Part shown: positions 1-6,789 of the stretch, piece by piece
Numbering within the stretch: the first letter of the stretch is position 1
How the letters are laid out: each line of letters begins with the position of its first letter
Origin: Actinomycetes bacterium
GTDB taxonomy: Bacteria; Actinomycetota; Actinomycetes; Streptosporangiales; Streptosporangiaceae
Direction of reading: 5' to 3'
Assembly (NCBI GenBank): GCA_025964635.1
Contig: JAOPYP010000201.1
Span: 1 to 15,146 of the forward strand
Length of the DNA stretch: 15,146 nucleotides
Translations under genes and position numbers: made by a program
Notes under the pieces: model-generated
Told to the model about the DNA's origin: nothing
The model's database searches: none
The model's input: only the letters and a program-made list of their open reading frames with translations

Positions 1-3
1 CCG

Positions 4-33
4 GAGGCTGGGCGAATCATCGCCCACTGCCTC
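4..33 (+). terminator. Probable terminator hairpin of an upstream gene
   Basis: The bases pair as GAGGC (4-8) with GCCTC (29-33) and TGGGCG (9-14) with CGCCCA (21-26), with a 2-nt bulge and a 6-nt AATCAT loop. That gives 11 base pairs. There is no clear T-run afterwards, which is common in high-GC actinomycetes. Its place at the window edge, ahead of a gene transcribed to the right, suggests it ends a transcript entering from the left, but that gene is outside the window. Confidence 0.45.
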
Positions 34-262
34 GTTACTCACGAATCCCCCTAATAGCGTCAGCGATGTGCCGCATCAGATCCCCGCTGGCCTTGGCCCT
101 CCGCGTGGGATACATTACTCCTTGTAATTTACCAAGTACCATCTGTAGCAGAGCCGAGTGACCATCACGCTTAGCTGGTGAGTCGCTTTGAAATGCGGCG
201 GAAGCCTATCTCCCGCCGATGGGGGCGTCCAGCGTGTGGACACAAAGGGGGGACAAGTAACA
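34..262 (+). other. Leader region of the LCP-like gene
   Basis: No convincing gene is seen here. The stretch is less GC-rich around 100-160 than the rest, as expected of a promoter region. A TACCAT hexamer (137-142) could be a -10 element, with a poor -35 match about 16-17 bases upstream, so no promoter is asserted. An in-frame ATG at 188 would extend the downstream gene by 25 residues but has no good ribosome binding site. A run AAAGGGGGGACA (245-256) just before the ATG at 263 fits a Shine-Dalgarno site and decides that start. Confidence 0.5.
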
Positions 263-1312
263 ATGTCCGACATTCCGAGCTGGAATGGTCCGGGTGACCG
301 GGGGGATTCGGTGAGCCCGGACCCGGCGGCATCTGTACCGGAGGAGCGCCCCAGCCGGCGCAAGCGACGCGGGCTGCGTATCGCTCTCGTGACGATGGCC
401 TCATTCGTGGTACTCATCGGCGCGGTGGCAGCCGGCGGCTATGCGTACGTCAACCACCTGGCTGGGAGCATCCCTCGGATCCCAGTGAAGTTCGTGAAGC
501 TCGATGCGGCCAACTCGGAGTACGGCGGCGCGATGACGGTGCTGATCACCGGGAAAGGCATCGGACCCACGGGTGCGAAGACGGTGCCTGAGAACTCCGC
601 CAGTGGCCTCATCATGCTGCTGCATGTCAATGCTGAGGGGTACTCGGGGGGCGTGGTCTCGATCCCGCCGCAGTCCATCGTGCGGGTCCCTGGGCACGGC
701 CGGACGCAGCTCGAGAATGCGTTGAAGCTCGGCGGGCCTGATCTGCTCGTCCGCACGGTCGAAAACCTGACTCATGTGCAGATCAACCATTATGCCCGGA
801 TCGACTTCACCCATGTGGACCGGACCGTCAACGCCCTACGCGGGGTGAATGTCACGCTGCCCGGAGCGACAAGCAGTTTTGGGCACGTGTTCCACATCGG
901 GGTCAATCACCTCAATGGAATCGAAGCCCTGGCTTACGCGCGGCAGCCCTCTCTTAGCGAGGAAGGCCGCGTGCTGCGCCAGCAGAGCCTGATGCGGGCG
1001 GTGATCCGCAAGATCGAGTTCAGGCACCTGCTGTCCAACCCGCTGACCATGTACCGAGTGCTCCACGCGCTGATCAGCATGCTCACCGTGGACAGCACTT
1101 TCACCGCCTCCCAGATCGAGCACCTGGCCAGGGAAGTGCACGACCTGACCGGCTCGACTGACTACGTCACCGCGCCGGTGCATATGAGGGCGGGGCAGGT
1201 GTATCTGGACCGCGCTATCACGCGGAAGCTCTGGGCGGCGATCAGGCAGGATTCGATCTCGGCGTTCGCGAGGCGCTACCCGTTCACGGTGACGCCCTCC
1301 GCGCCACGGTAG
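263..1312 (+). CDS. LCP (LytR-CpsA-Psr) family protein with substituted active-site motifs
   Basis: A 349-residue membrane-anchored protein. It has a charged Pro/Arg-rich cytoplasmic N-terminus (1-38), one membrane segment (about 39-62) and an extracytoplasmic LCP domain (about 88-255). The LCP pattern is clear: MTVLITGKG, VVSIPP, LENALKLGGPDLLVRTVENL, INHYARIDF, LNGIEALAYAR and EEGRVLRQQSL. Typical LCP enzymes move polyprenyl-phosphate-linked glycopolymers onto peptidoglycan, or onto arabinogalactan in mycobacteria, outside the membrane. Here several residues usually tied to phosphate or metal binding differ. The SDT-like motif reads SGL, SIPRDT reads SIPPQS (133-138), and the second Arg of the RxR motif is Pro (RQP, 227-229). 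The fold assignment is strong; transferase activity is doubtful. The start at 263 is chosen for its ribosome binding site over the ATG at 188. The 63-residue gene follows after 8 nt. Confidence 0.88.
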   Translation: MSDIPSWNGPGDRGDSVSPDPAASVPEERPSRRKRRGLRIALVTMASFVVLIGAVAAGGYAYVNHLAGSIPRIPVKFVKLDAANSEYGGAMTVLITGKGIGPTGAKTVPENSASGLIMLLHVNAEGYSGGVVSIPPQSIVRVPGHGRTQLENALKLGGPDLLVRTVENLTHVQINHYARIDFTHVDRTVNALRGVNVTLPGATSSFGHVFHIGVNHLNGIEALAYARQPSLSEEGRVLRQQSLMRAVIRKIEFRHLLSNPLTMYRVLHALISMLTVDSTFTASQIEHLAREVHDLTGSTDYVTAPVHMRAGQVYLDRAITRKLWAAIRQDSISAFARRYPFTVTPSAPR

Positions 1313-1320
1313 GAGACGAA

Positions 1321-1512
1321 ATGCGCATCATCGTCGCGTCACTAGCCGTGCTCGTGGTGTTCCTTGGCCTAGTGGCGGGCGGCTATATCTACATCAACCG
1401 GGTGGCGGCCGGCATCGGGAAGGTGCCGGTGTTGTTCGCGCCCGCGCCCGCGCACGCGGCCGCCCGGCCGGTTCCGGACGCGGCCAGGTCGCAGCCCGCC
1501 CGCCAGAGATAG
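1321..1512 (+). CDS. Small single-span membrane protein resembling the LCP anchor
   Basis: A 63-residue protein with one hydrophobic segment (about 2-25) and an Ala/Pro/Arg-rich tail. It starts 8 nt after the LCP-like gene and has GGAGACGA (1312-1319) as ribosome binding site, so the two are almost certainly co-transcribed. Residues around GGYIYINRVAAGIGKVPVLF match the neighbour's GGYAYVNHLAGSIPRIPVKF at about half of positions, covering the membrane anchor and the juxtamembrane strand. The whole LCP catalytic domain is absent. It may be the remnant of a tandem duplication that lost its 3' part, or a small membrane partner kept for its anchor. The ribosome binding site and third-position GC bias favour an expressed gene, but decay cannot be excluded. 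Confidence 0.6.
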   Translation: MRIIVASLAVLVVFLGLVAGGYIYINRVAAGIGKVPVLFAPAPAHAAARPVPDAARSQPARQR

Positions 1513-1558
1513 CCCTCTACAGACCCCGACCGCACCCCGCTGAGTCCAAGCGGTCGGT

Positions 1559-1598
1559 GGCTGCCGGTGGCGGCGCTCCGGCGCCGCCACCGGCAGCC
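1559..1598 (+). terminator. Strong intrinsic terminator after the LCP-like pair
   Basis: A perfect 18-bp inverted repeat has arms at 1559-1576 and 1581-1598 with a TCCG loop. A short pyrimidine-rich stretch (CACCTTTCGCTCTC) follows. It lies 46 nt after the 63-residue gene and before the SGNH hydrolase, separating the two units. Because the stem is perfect, it could also work in the opposite direction. Confidence 0.85.
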
Positions 1599-1624
1599 GG
1601 CACCTTTCGCTCTCGTCACTCGCC

Positions 1625-1645
1625 GTGGGTGAGGCGCCTGCCCAC
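1625..1645 (+). repeat. Second, weaker inverted repeat upstream of the hydrolase
   Basis: GTGGG (1625-1629) pairs with CCCAC (1641-1645), and two G-T pairs extend the stem inward around the GGCGCC core. It lies 26 nt beyond the main terminator, in the leader of the SGNH hydrolase gene. It may be a back-up terminator or an operator; the sequence does not decide. Confidence 0.3.
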
Positions 1646-1738
1646 CCCCGCCCCTAAGGTCTCCCCGTAAGGAAGGGGCCGCGGACCAGGGCGTCGCGGG
1701 TCACGGCGCACAATGGGTGGAAGGAGTAGGAGGGCTAC

Positions 1739-2551
1739 GTGACCATGGAGATTCACTCCTATGTTGCGCTCGGGGACAGCTTTACCGAAGGGCTCGACGA
1801 TGCGACCGCGGTAGGCGGCGGCTACCGGGGCTGGGCGGACCGCTTCGCGGAGCACCTCGCGGCGCTCCGGCCTGGCCTGTGCTACGCGAACCTGGCCGTG
1901 CGGGGCAAGACCCTGGGCCAGGTCGCGGACGAGCAGATCCCGCAGGCCATCGCGTTCCGGCCGGACCTGGTCAGCATCGCGGCGGCCGGCAACGACATGC
2001 TCCGCCCGGGTGCGGACCCTGACGCGCTGGCCGAGTCCTTTGACGAGGTCATCCGCACCCTGCTGCAGGCGGGTTGCCCGGTCCTCATGTTCACCGGTTT
2101 CGATCCCCGGTTCCCGGTCCTGCGGCTGATCCGGGGTAAAGTCGCGGCCTTCAACATGCACCTGCGGGCCATCGCCGACCGGCACCAGTGCTACGTGGTC
2201 GACCTGTGGTCGATGAATGTGCTGCGCGATCCGCGCGCCTGGGGCGCCGACCGGCTGCACCTCACTCCCGATGGTCACCGCCGGGTTGCCCTGCGGGCCT
2301 GCGAGGTCATGGATGTCCCGGTGGACGAGGACTGGCGCGAGCCCTGGCCGCCCCTGGGCCGGCCGCCCCGTTCCCCGGCGGCGGGATGGGTGTCCGCGCG
2401 GCGGATGGACGCCCGCTGGGCGCGCGTCCATGCCGCGCCGTGGCTGAGCCGCCGGATCCGCGGCCGTTCCTCCGGTGACGGGATACCGCCGAAGCGCCCC
2501 CACTTGCTGCCGCTTTCCGAAGCCGCTGCGCACGCCGGTCTCGAGCTTTAG
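1739..2551 (+). CDS. SGNH/GDSL-family hydrolase, cytoplasmic
   Basis: A 270-residue enzyme with the four SGNH blocks. Block I is GDSFTEG (nucleophile Ser14), block II is NLAVRGKT (Asn51, Gly56), block III is AAGND (Asn85) and block V is DRLHLTPDGH (Asp171, His174). The family hydrolyses ester or related acyl bonds on lipids, sugars and other small substrates; the substrate here cannot be read from sequence. No signal peptide or membrane segment is seen, so it should be cytoplasmic. A Pro/Arg-rich tail of about 65 residues (206-270) follows the catalytic domain. The GTG start at 1739 is preceded by AAGGAGTAGGAGGG; an ATG two codons later (1745) is the alternative. The gene stands alone between a terminator upstream and a long non-coding gap downstream. 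Confidence 0.88.
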   Translation: MTMEIHSYVALGDSFTEGLDDATAVGGGYRGWADRFAEHLAALRPGLCYANLAVRGKTLGQVADEQIPQAIAFRPDLVSIAAAGNDMLRPGADPDALAESFDEVIRTLLQAGCPVLMFTGFDPRFPVLRLIRGKVAAFNMHLRAIADRHQCYVVDLWSMNVLRDPRAWGADRLHLTPDGHRRVALRACEVMDVPVDEDWREPWPPLGRPPRSPAAGWVSARRMDARWARVHAAPWLSRRIRGRSSGDGIPPKRPHLLPLSEAAAHAGLEL

Positions 2552-2852
2552 GATTCGATCCTGAGGGGGTCAGCTAAAGGCCTCCCCGATTCCTGAATAG
2601 CCCGAATTACCATTACGGGCGATTTGCCATCCGCTAAGCGCGGTACCGCCAGCCTCGGCGCAGTAGAGCAAGCTTCAGCGCACTAGGGCCGCTATCGCCC
2701 GATGTGCGCCAGGAATGCCGGAGCGCGTTCCGTTTCGGGCTGGTTAACTTGCGCCCAGGGTGGTGACCCAACGTAGTCGTGCTGTTACGATCGGCTGCGA
2801 AGTATGGGGGACAGAATTAATTCCTAGAGACTGAGAGTGGGAGATTCTGGCC
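2552..2852. other. Non-coding gap between the hydrolase and the secreted-protein gene
   Basis: This 301-bp stretch shows no credible gene on either strand. It is visibly lower in GC than the flanking genes, consistent with a control region. The only element I can support is the promoter candidate near its right end. The start (2560-2592) has runs GAGGGGG and CCTCCCC that could pair imperfectly as a weak terminator for the hydrolase gene. Confidence 0.5.
2763..2791 (+). promoter_or_regulatory. Candidate promoter of the secreted-protein gene
   Basis: GTGACC (2763-2768, four of six matches to TTGACA) and TACGAT (2786-2791, four of six to TATAAT) are separated by exactly 17 bp. Transcription would start near 2798 and give a leader of about 55 nt before the ATG at 2853. 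This was found by eye from consensus matching only. Confidence 0.4.
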
Positions 2853-3575
2853 ATGCCGCGTGCAAAGCGGTTTCACCTAGCGCAGACACTGGCCGCCGTG
2901 GCCCTGGGGGCCGCCACGCTGGCCATCGCCTATGCCGGGCAACTCCCTGCCCTGGCCTATGGCCCCCCTCCGCCGCCGCCTGCTCCGGGCGGGTTCCAGA
3001 ACGTCGTCGCCACCGCGACCATCGGGCCAGCTGGCGGTGTCATCGGCCCGGTCGAGGTCGATGGGTGCAGGGTCGGCCTGATCGTGCCGCCCGGGACCTT
3101 CATGACCAATGTCCAGGTCAGCATCACCGCGCCCGCCGTGTCGGGCGTCGGCAACGGCGGCCATCCCGGCTACCGCGCCGTCTGCGGGGTCGGCGTCGGC
3201 ATCACGGTCAACGGCCACCAATACGCCGGGACCTACGGTCACTCGCTGACCCTGACCATCTCTGGGGTCCTCATCAAGTCGGGGGACCGGGTCGCGGTGT
3301 GGAACGGCACGTCCTTCGTGTTCACCGGCGCCACGGTGCAGGGTGGCTCGGCGCACATCAGCTTCAAGGGGTCCGGCGAGGACTTCGTCGTGCTGGCCCC
3401 TGGAGGCGGTGGCGGGGGCGGCCGGTCGCCCCAGCGCGGGTTCACCGCGGCCGCCCGCAGCAGCCACGGAACCCAGGGAGCGGTTCTCACCAGCCTCTTC
3501 CTCACGCGCGCCGGCCAGTCTCCGGCCGGGATCGGAGTCCTGGCTCCTGAATGGCTGACCATCATCAGTCGCTGA
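2853..3575 (+). CDS. Secreted protein with Pro-tract and Gly-rich linkers, possible ZU5-like domain
   Basis: A 240-residue exported protein of unknown function. Basic residues (MPRAKR) precede a hydrophobic stretch (about 9-28), and a signal peptidase I site is likely after ALA (33-35). A run of seven prolines then leads to a beta-rich domain (about 48-192). The phrase GPAGGVIGPVEVDG...LIVPPGTF resembles the start of ZU5-type domains, which often carry a P-x-G-A/T-F phrase; this is a weak pattern match, not an identification. Cys72 and Cys111 could form a disulfide outside the cell. Seven glycines (194-200) separate the domain from an Ala/Ser-rich tail. No LPxTG sorting signal or C-terminal membrane anchor is seen. 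The ribosome binding site is GGGAG (about 2838-2842). A terminator directly follows, so this is probably a single-gene unit. Confidence 0.75.
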   Translation: MPRAKRFHLAQTLAAVALGAATLAIAYAGQLPALAYGPPPPPPAPGGFQNVVATATIGPAGGVIGPVEVDGCRVGLIVPPGTFMTNVQVSITAPAVSGVGNGGHPGYRAVCGVGVGITVNGHQYAGTYGHSLTLTISGVLIKSGDRVAVWNGTSFVFTGATVQGGSAHISFKGSGEDFVVLAPGGGGGGGRSPQRGFTAAARSSHGTQGAVLTSLFLTRAGQSPAGIGVLAPEWLTIISR

Positions 3576-3579
3576 ACCC

Positions 3580-3616
3580 ACGTCGCGGGGCCGGTTCATA
3601 GCCGGTCCCGCGACGT
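3580..3616 (+). terminator. Intrinsic terminator after the secreted-protein gene
   Basis: An inverted repeat with arms 3580-3595 and 3601-3616 gives ACGTCGCGGG paired with CCCGCGACGT, extended inward through CCGG with two G-T pairs, and a 5-nt loop (TCATA). A T-containing tail (ATTTACG) follows. It begins 4 nt after the secreted protein's stop codon and isolates that gene from the lipoprotein operon. Confidence 0.8.
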
Positions 3617-3617
3617 A

Positions 3618-3645
3618 TTTACGCTCATCTTTGCTCCCCGATAAA
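3618..3645 (+). promoter_or_regulatory. Candidate promoter of the lipoprotein/GT-C operon
   Basis: TTTACG (3618-3623) and GATAAA (3640-3645) each match four of six consensus bases, with a 16-bp spacer. Transcription would start near 3652, about 42 nt before the lipoprotein ATG. It abuts the preceding terminator, a compact arrangement that fits the short gap. Support is consensus resemblance only. Confidence 0.35.
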
Positions 3646-3693
3646 CCCCCGTCGCGATTCCCCATGTCGCGTGAATTGGAAGGAAAACCGGAT

Positions 3694-4593
3694 ATGGCGA
3701 GTGCGGCGCGCCGCACGACAGCGGTCATCGGGCTCACCGCGGCGGCCCTGGCCCTCGCGGCCTGCTCTGGAGGCAATTCCCCGGCGAAAGCGAACGGTGC
3801 GGTGGCGGTCAGCACGGTGCCGCAGCACATCCTGCGGGCGCCGGGGAGCCTGGTCTCCGCGACGCAGCCGCAGGCAAACGGCATCATGTGGGTGCTGGCC
3901 GGGAAATCCAGCATGGGCCTGTTCCAGATGGATTCTTCGACCGGCCACCTCACCGGCAGCGTTTCGGTGAGTGCCGCGGCGCGTTCGGTGGCCGAAACGT
4001 CCACCGGTGTCATCGGCCTGGCCCTGGGCCGCGGCAAGTCCGGCGCCCTGCAACTCATGTCCAGCACCGGCAAACAGGTCAAGAGCGTGCCGCTGCCCGC
4101 CCCGGCGCGCCAGGTCGTAGTGGGCAGCGATGGCACCACCTTCTACGTGCTGAGCGGCAACGGCAGGACCGCGAGCGTGACCATCGTGGGCTCCCGCGCC
4201 GGGAAGGTCCTGGGCAGCGTCCCCATGCCGTCCGGCGCTGTGTCGGTGGCCCCGGACGTTCCGCAGACCACGCTGTACGCGCTAGAGGGCAACGGGTTCG
4301 TGGACCAGATCAACGTCACCGGCGGCAAGGTCGTGGCCAAGTTCAAGGCCGCCACTAAGGACGACACCGTCCAGTCGATCGCGCTCAGCCCGGACGGCGG
4401 CTCACTCTACGTCCTGAAGAACAACGGGACCGCGTCCAATGTCGCCGACGTGAACACCTCGACCGAGGCGGTCCGGAAGGTCCTGCCGGCGCCGGGCAAC
4501 TGTGTCGGGCTGCTCGTCTCCTCCAGCGGAGGCCAGCTCTACGAACTGGTGGGGACAGCCAAATATGGAAACATCCAGGTCTTCGCGGCCTAG
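3694..4593 (+). CDS. Lipoprotein with beta-propeller character
   Basis: A 299-residue surface lipoprotein. The N-terminus has two arginines, a hydrophobic core and a lipobox LAAC with the acylated Cys at 24, followed by a short Ser/Gly linker. The rest consists of repeated strand-rich units with phrases such as GTTFYVLSGNG, QTTLYALEGNG and DGGSLYVLKNNG, spaced about 40 residues apart. That is the pattern of YVTN/WD-like beta-propeller blades, about six or seven in all. Such propellers usually bind partners or ligands. I chose ATG 3694 because GGAAGGA (3678-3684) precedes it and it gives an ideal lipoprotein signal; earlier in-frame ATGs at 3631 and 3664 would put a charged stretch before the signal. 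It is the first gene of the apparent operon with two GT-C membrane proteins. A role in presenting or sensing their product is inference. Confidence 0.8.
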   Translation: MASAARRTTAVIGLTAAALALAACSGGNSPAKANGAVAVSTVPQHILRAPGSLVSATQPQANGIMWVLAGKSSMGLFQMDSSTGHLTGSVSVSAAARSVAETSTGVIGLALGRGKSGALQLMSSTGKQVKSVPLPAPARQVVVGSDGTTFYVLSGNGRTASVTIVGSRAGKVLGSVPMPSGAVSVAPDVPQTTLYALEGNGFVDQINVTGGKVVAKFKAATKDDTVQSIALSPDGGSLYVLKNNGTASNVADVNTSTEAVRKVLPAPGNCVGLLVSSSGGQLYELVGTAKYGNIQVFAA

Positions 4594-4613
4594 CCTCGCG
4601 CGGGCCGCGAGGC
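4593..4613 (+). promoter_or_regulatory. Stem-loop covering the start region of the first GT-C gene
   Basis: GCCTCGCG (4593-4600) and CGCGAGGC (4606-4613) form a perfect 8-bp G/C-rich stem with a 5-nt CGGGC loop. It runs from the last base of the lipoprotein stop codon to one base before the ATG at 4615, and the only Shine-Dalgarno-like bases (GAGG, 4609-4612) lie in the stem. There is no T-run, so it may act as a translational brake, an mRNA stability element or a partial terminator that sets the gene ratio in the operon. Confidence 0.5.
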
Positions 4614-4614
4614 G

Positions 4615-6789
4615 ATGAGTATTCCGGCAGGACGACACCGCTCCGCAGGCCACCGGGCAGCCGGCTCAGGGCGGCTACCCGGTCTGCTGGCGGCCGTGCC
4701 TGGCCGCCTGGCCGGCCTGCGCGGCGTGGTAGCCACATCGGCGCCCCCCGCCTCGGGCAGTCACGGCGAGGCTGATGCCGACGGCCCAGGCTGGACCGAG
4801 CGGGCGCTGCGGACGCTAGCGGCGGTCTTCGTCCTCACCTGGTCTTTCCGGCTGTCCGGGTATCTGACCTTCGGAACCTGGCTGGCCGTTCCCGTCGTGG
4901 TCATAGGCCTGAGCGGGCTGCTGGCCATCGTGGCGGCCTGGCTGCCCGCGGGCACGCTGACCGGACGCCGCCAGCGCCAGATTGATCTGTTCGTGCTGGT
5001 CGCCGTGATCGTCGGCCTGGCTATCTGGAGTTACTTCCAGATCTATAACGCCCCCGACTACGGCACCGACGAGATCGCGTTCGACCAGTACGCGGCTCAG
5101 CTGGCCCTGCACGGTATCAACCCGTACCTGCACTCAATGGCGGCTGCGTTCCCGCTCTTCCACGTCTCGCCGAACGGTTACACGTTCTTGCTGAACGGGC
5201 AGCCGGTCACGAAGCTGTCCTACCCGGCGCTTGCCTTCGAGGAGTACCTGCCGCTGCTGGCCATGGGCATCACCACGCAGGCCGCGGTCTGGATCGACGT
5301 CGCGTCCTGGGCGCTCGGCGCGGCCGTGCTCTACGCGGTGCTGCCCAGGAAGCTGGCGCCGCTCGCGGCCGTCGTGGTCAGCCTCGACGTGTTCACCGGT
5401 TATGCGGTCGGCGGGGTCACCGACTTCCTGTTCATGCCGCTGCTGATCGGCGCGGCGGCCGGCTGGGACCGCTTCGCCTGGACGCGCGGGCCGGCCGCCT
5501 GGCGCGGCCCGGTCCTGATGGGCCTGGCCATGGCGGTGAAGCAGACACCATGGCTGGTCGTGCCGTTCGTCGTGGCCGGCATCGTGCTGGAATCACGGCG
5601 GCTGCGCGACTGGGCGCAGGGCCTCCGCGACGGGCTCCGGTACGTGGCGATCACCACGGTGGCGTTCCTGATCCCGAACCTGCCCTACCTGCTCAACTCG
5701 CCCCGCGGATGGCTGAGCGGGGTCCTCACCCCAATCACGGCCCAGACCGTGCCGGCCGGCCAGGGCCTGGTCAGCCTCAGCCTGTCGCTGCCGATCGGCG
5801 GCGGATCGCTCCAGGACTACAGTTACGCGGCGGCCGTGGCGTTTGTGGCCCTGCTCGCCTGTTACCTGGCTGCCTACCCGGTGCTCAAGCCGGCCGCCTT
5901 CCTGCTCCCGTCGATCGTGTTGTTCTTCGCCACTCGTTCCTTCGGCAGTTACCTGGTCATGCTGATCCCAGCGGCGGTGGCCGCCGCGGTGACCACGCAG
6001 CGTCCGCAGCTCGTGGCCTCCTGGCGGCACTGGAAATGGGTAGTGTCCGGCGCGGCAGCCTCCTGCGTCCTGGCCGTCCTCGCCGCGCTGACCACGCCCA
6101 GCCCGCTGGCCATGTCGATCCGATCGGTGCGCACCACCGGGCAGCTGGCCACCGTGGACCAGATGACCATGTCGGTCACCAACAACTCCGACCGCCGCGT
6201 GCGGCCCTCGTTCACCATCGAGGACGGCATGTCGATGACGGCCTTCTGGCGCCAGGTGCACGGTCCCGGCACCCTGGGCCCGCATCAGGAAGGCCAGTAC
6301 ACGATCCAGGCGCCGAGTTATTTCGCCATGCCCTCGATCGGCAACGGGTTCCAGGTTCTGGCCTTCTCCCACGCGCCGCCTACGGTCAGCCGGACCGGCG
6401 CGTACGTGGCCAGCGTGTGGCGGGTGGTGCTGCAACCCTCCGCCATCAACCAGCCGGTCGCCCGCGGCCAGACGTTTACCGTGCATGCCCAGATCGTCGA
6501 CCGGCTCGACCAGCCGGTCCGGGCCGCGAACGTGCCCGTGTACCTCGGGCAGGTCATCTACGGGCAGGGCGGCACGGTCAACAGTGAGGCGTTCGTCAAC
6601 AGTGGATACTCCGGCCAGACCCCCGTCCACGCGCTGACCAACGCGCGGGGGATCGCCACGTTCAGGATCATCCTCAGGTCCAGGCTGCCGGCCAACAATC
6701 CAATCTACTTCGAGGCCAACCTCGTCAAGTCCGGGTCCGCCTACCCCTACGGCTACTCCCCGATTCTGGCGGTGAGGTTCCGCAAATGA
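4615..6789 (+). CDS. GT-C-fold membrane glycosyltransferase-like protein (GT87/DUF2029-like) with Ig-like tail
   Basis: A polytopic membrane protein of up to 724 residues. About ten or more hydrophobic segments lie between residues 65 and 485. The first large outside loop carries DYGTDEIAFDQYAAQLALHG (148-167), with the acidic pair Asp152-Glu153, the usual position of the catalytic acid in GT-C enzymes. A later LAMAVKQTPWLVVPF phrase resembles GT87/DUF2029 proteins, which use polyprenyl-phosphate sugars. The last 230 residues are extracytoplasmic beta-sandwich: a first domain (about 495-600), then a unit like a bacterial Ig domain (DLDQPV-type and TNARGIATFRI phrases, about 610-720). The start is uncertain. 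ATG 4615 lacks a well-spaced ribosome binding site, and GTG 4696 or 4726 are in-frame alternatives. The stop overlaps the next gene's start (ATGA, 6786-6789), indicating translational coupling. Substrate and acceptor are unknown. Confidence 0.75.
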   Translation: MSIPAGRHRSAGHRAAGSGRLPGLLAAVPGRLAGLRGVVATSAPPASGSHGEADADGPGWTERALRTLAAVFVLTWSFRLSGYLTFGTWLAVPVVVIGLSGLLAIVAAWLPAGTLTGRRQRQIDLFVLVAVIVGLAIWSYFQIYNAPDYGTDEIAFDQYAAQLALHGINPYLHSMAAAFPLFHVSPNGYTFLLNGQPVTKLSYPALAFEEYLPLLAMGITTQAAVWIDVASWALGAAVLYAVLPRKLAPLAAVVVSLDVFTGYAVGGVTDFLFMPLLIGAAAGWDRFAWTRGPAAWRGPVLMGLAMAVKQTPWLVVPFVVAGIVLESRRLRDWAQGLRDGLRYVAITTVAFLIPNLPYLLNSPRGWLSGVLTPITAQTVPAGQGLVSLSLSLPIGGGSLQDYSYAAAVAFVALLACYLAAYPVLKPAAFLLPSIVLFFATRSFGSYLVMLIPAAVAAAVTTQRPQLVASWRHWKWVVSGAAASCVLAVLAALTTPSPLAMSIRSVRTTGQLATVDQMTMSVTNNSDRRVRPSFTIEDGMSMTAFWRQVHGPGTLGPHQEGQYTIQAPSYFAMPSIGNGFQVLAFSHAPPTVSRTGAYVASVWRVVLQPSAINQPVARGQTFTVHAQIVDRLDQPVRAANVPVYLGQVIYGQGGTVNSEAFVNSGYSGQTPVHALTNARGIATFRIILRSRLPANNPIYFEANLVKSGSAYPYGYSPILAVRFRK

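Noticed and set aside
188..262. Earlier ATG start for the LCP-like gene
   Set aside because: No ribosome binding site before 188, while ATG 263 has AAAGGGGGGACA just upstream.
1616..2533. 305-codon open frame on the minus strand opposite the SGNH hydrolase
   Set aside because: Composition is Arg/Gly/His/Pro-rich without domain patterns, and the opposite strand has all hydrolase motifs; it is a shadow frame typical of high-GC DNA.
2877..4139. 420-codon minus-strand frame across the secreted-protein and lipoprotein genes
   Set aside because: It crosses a terminator and two genes with clear signal peptides on the plus strand; composition is Arg/Pro-rich and no motif is visible.
5550..6630. 345-codon frames on both strands inside the first GT-C gene
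   Set aside because: Both lie within well-supported membrane-protein coding sequence and have shadow-frame composition.
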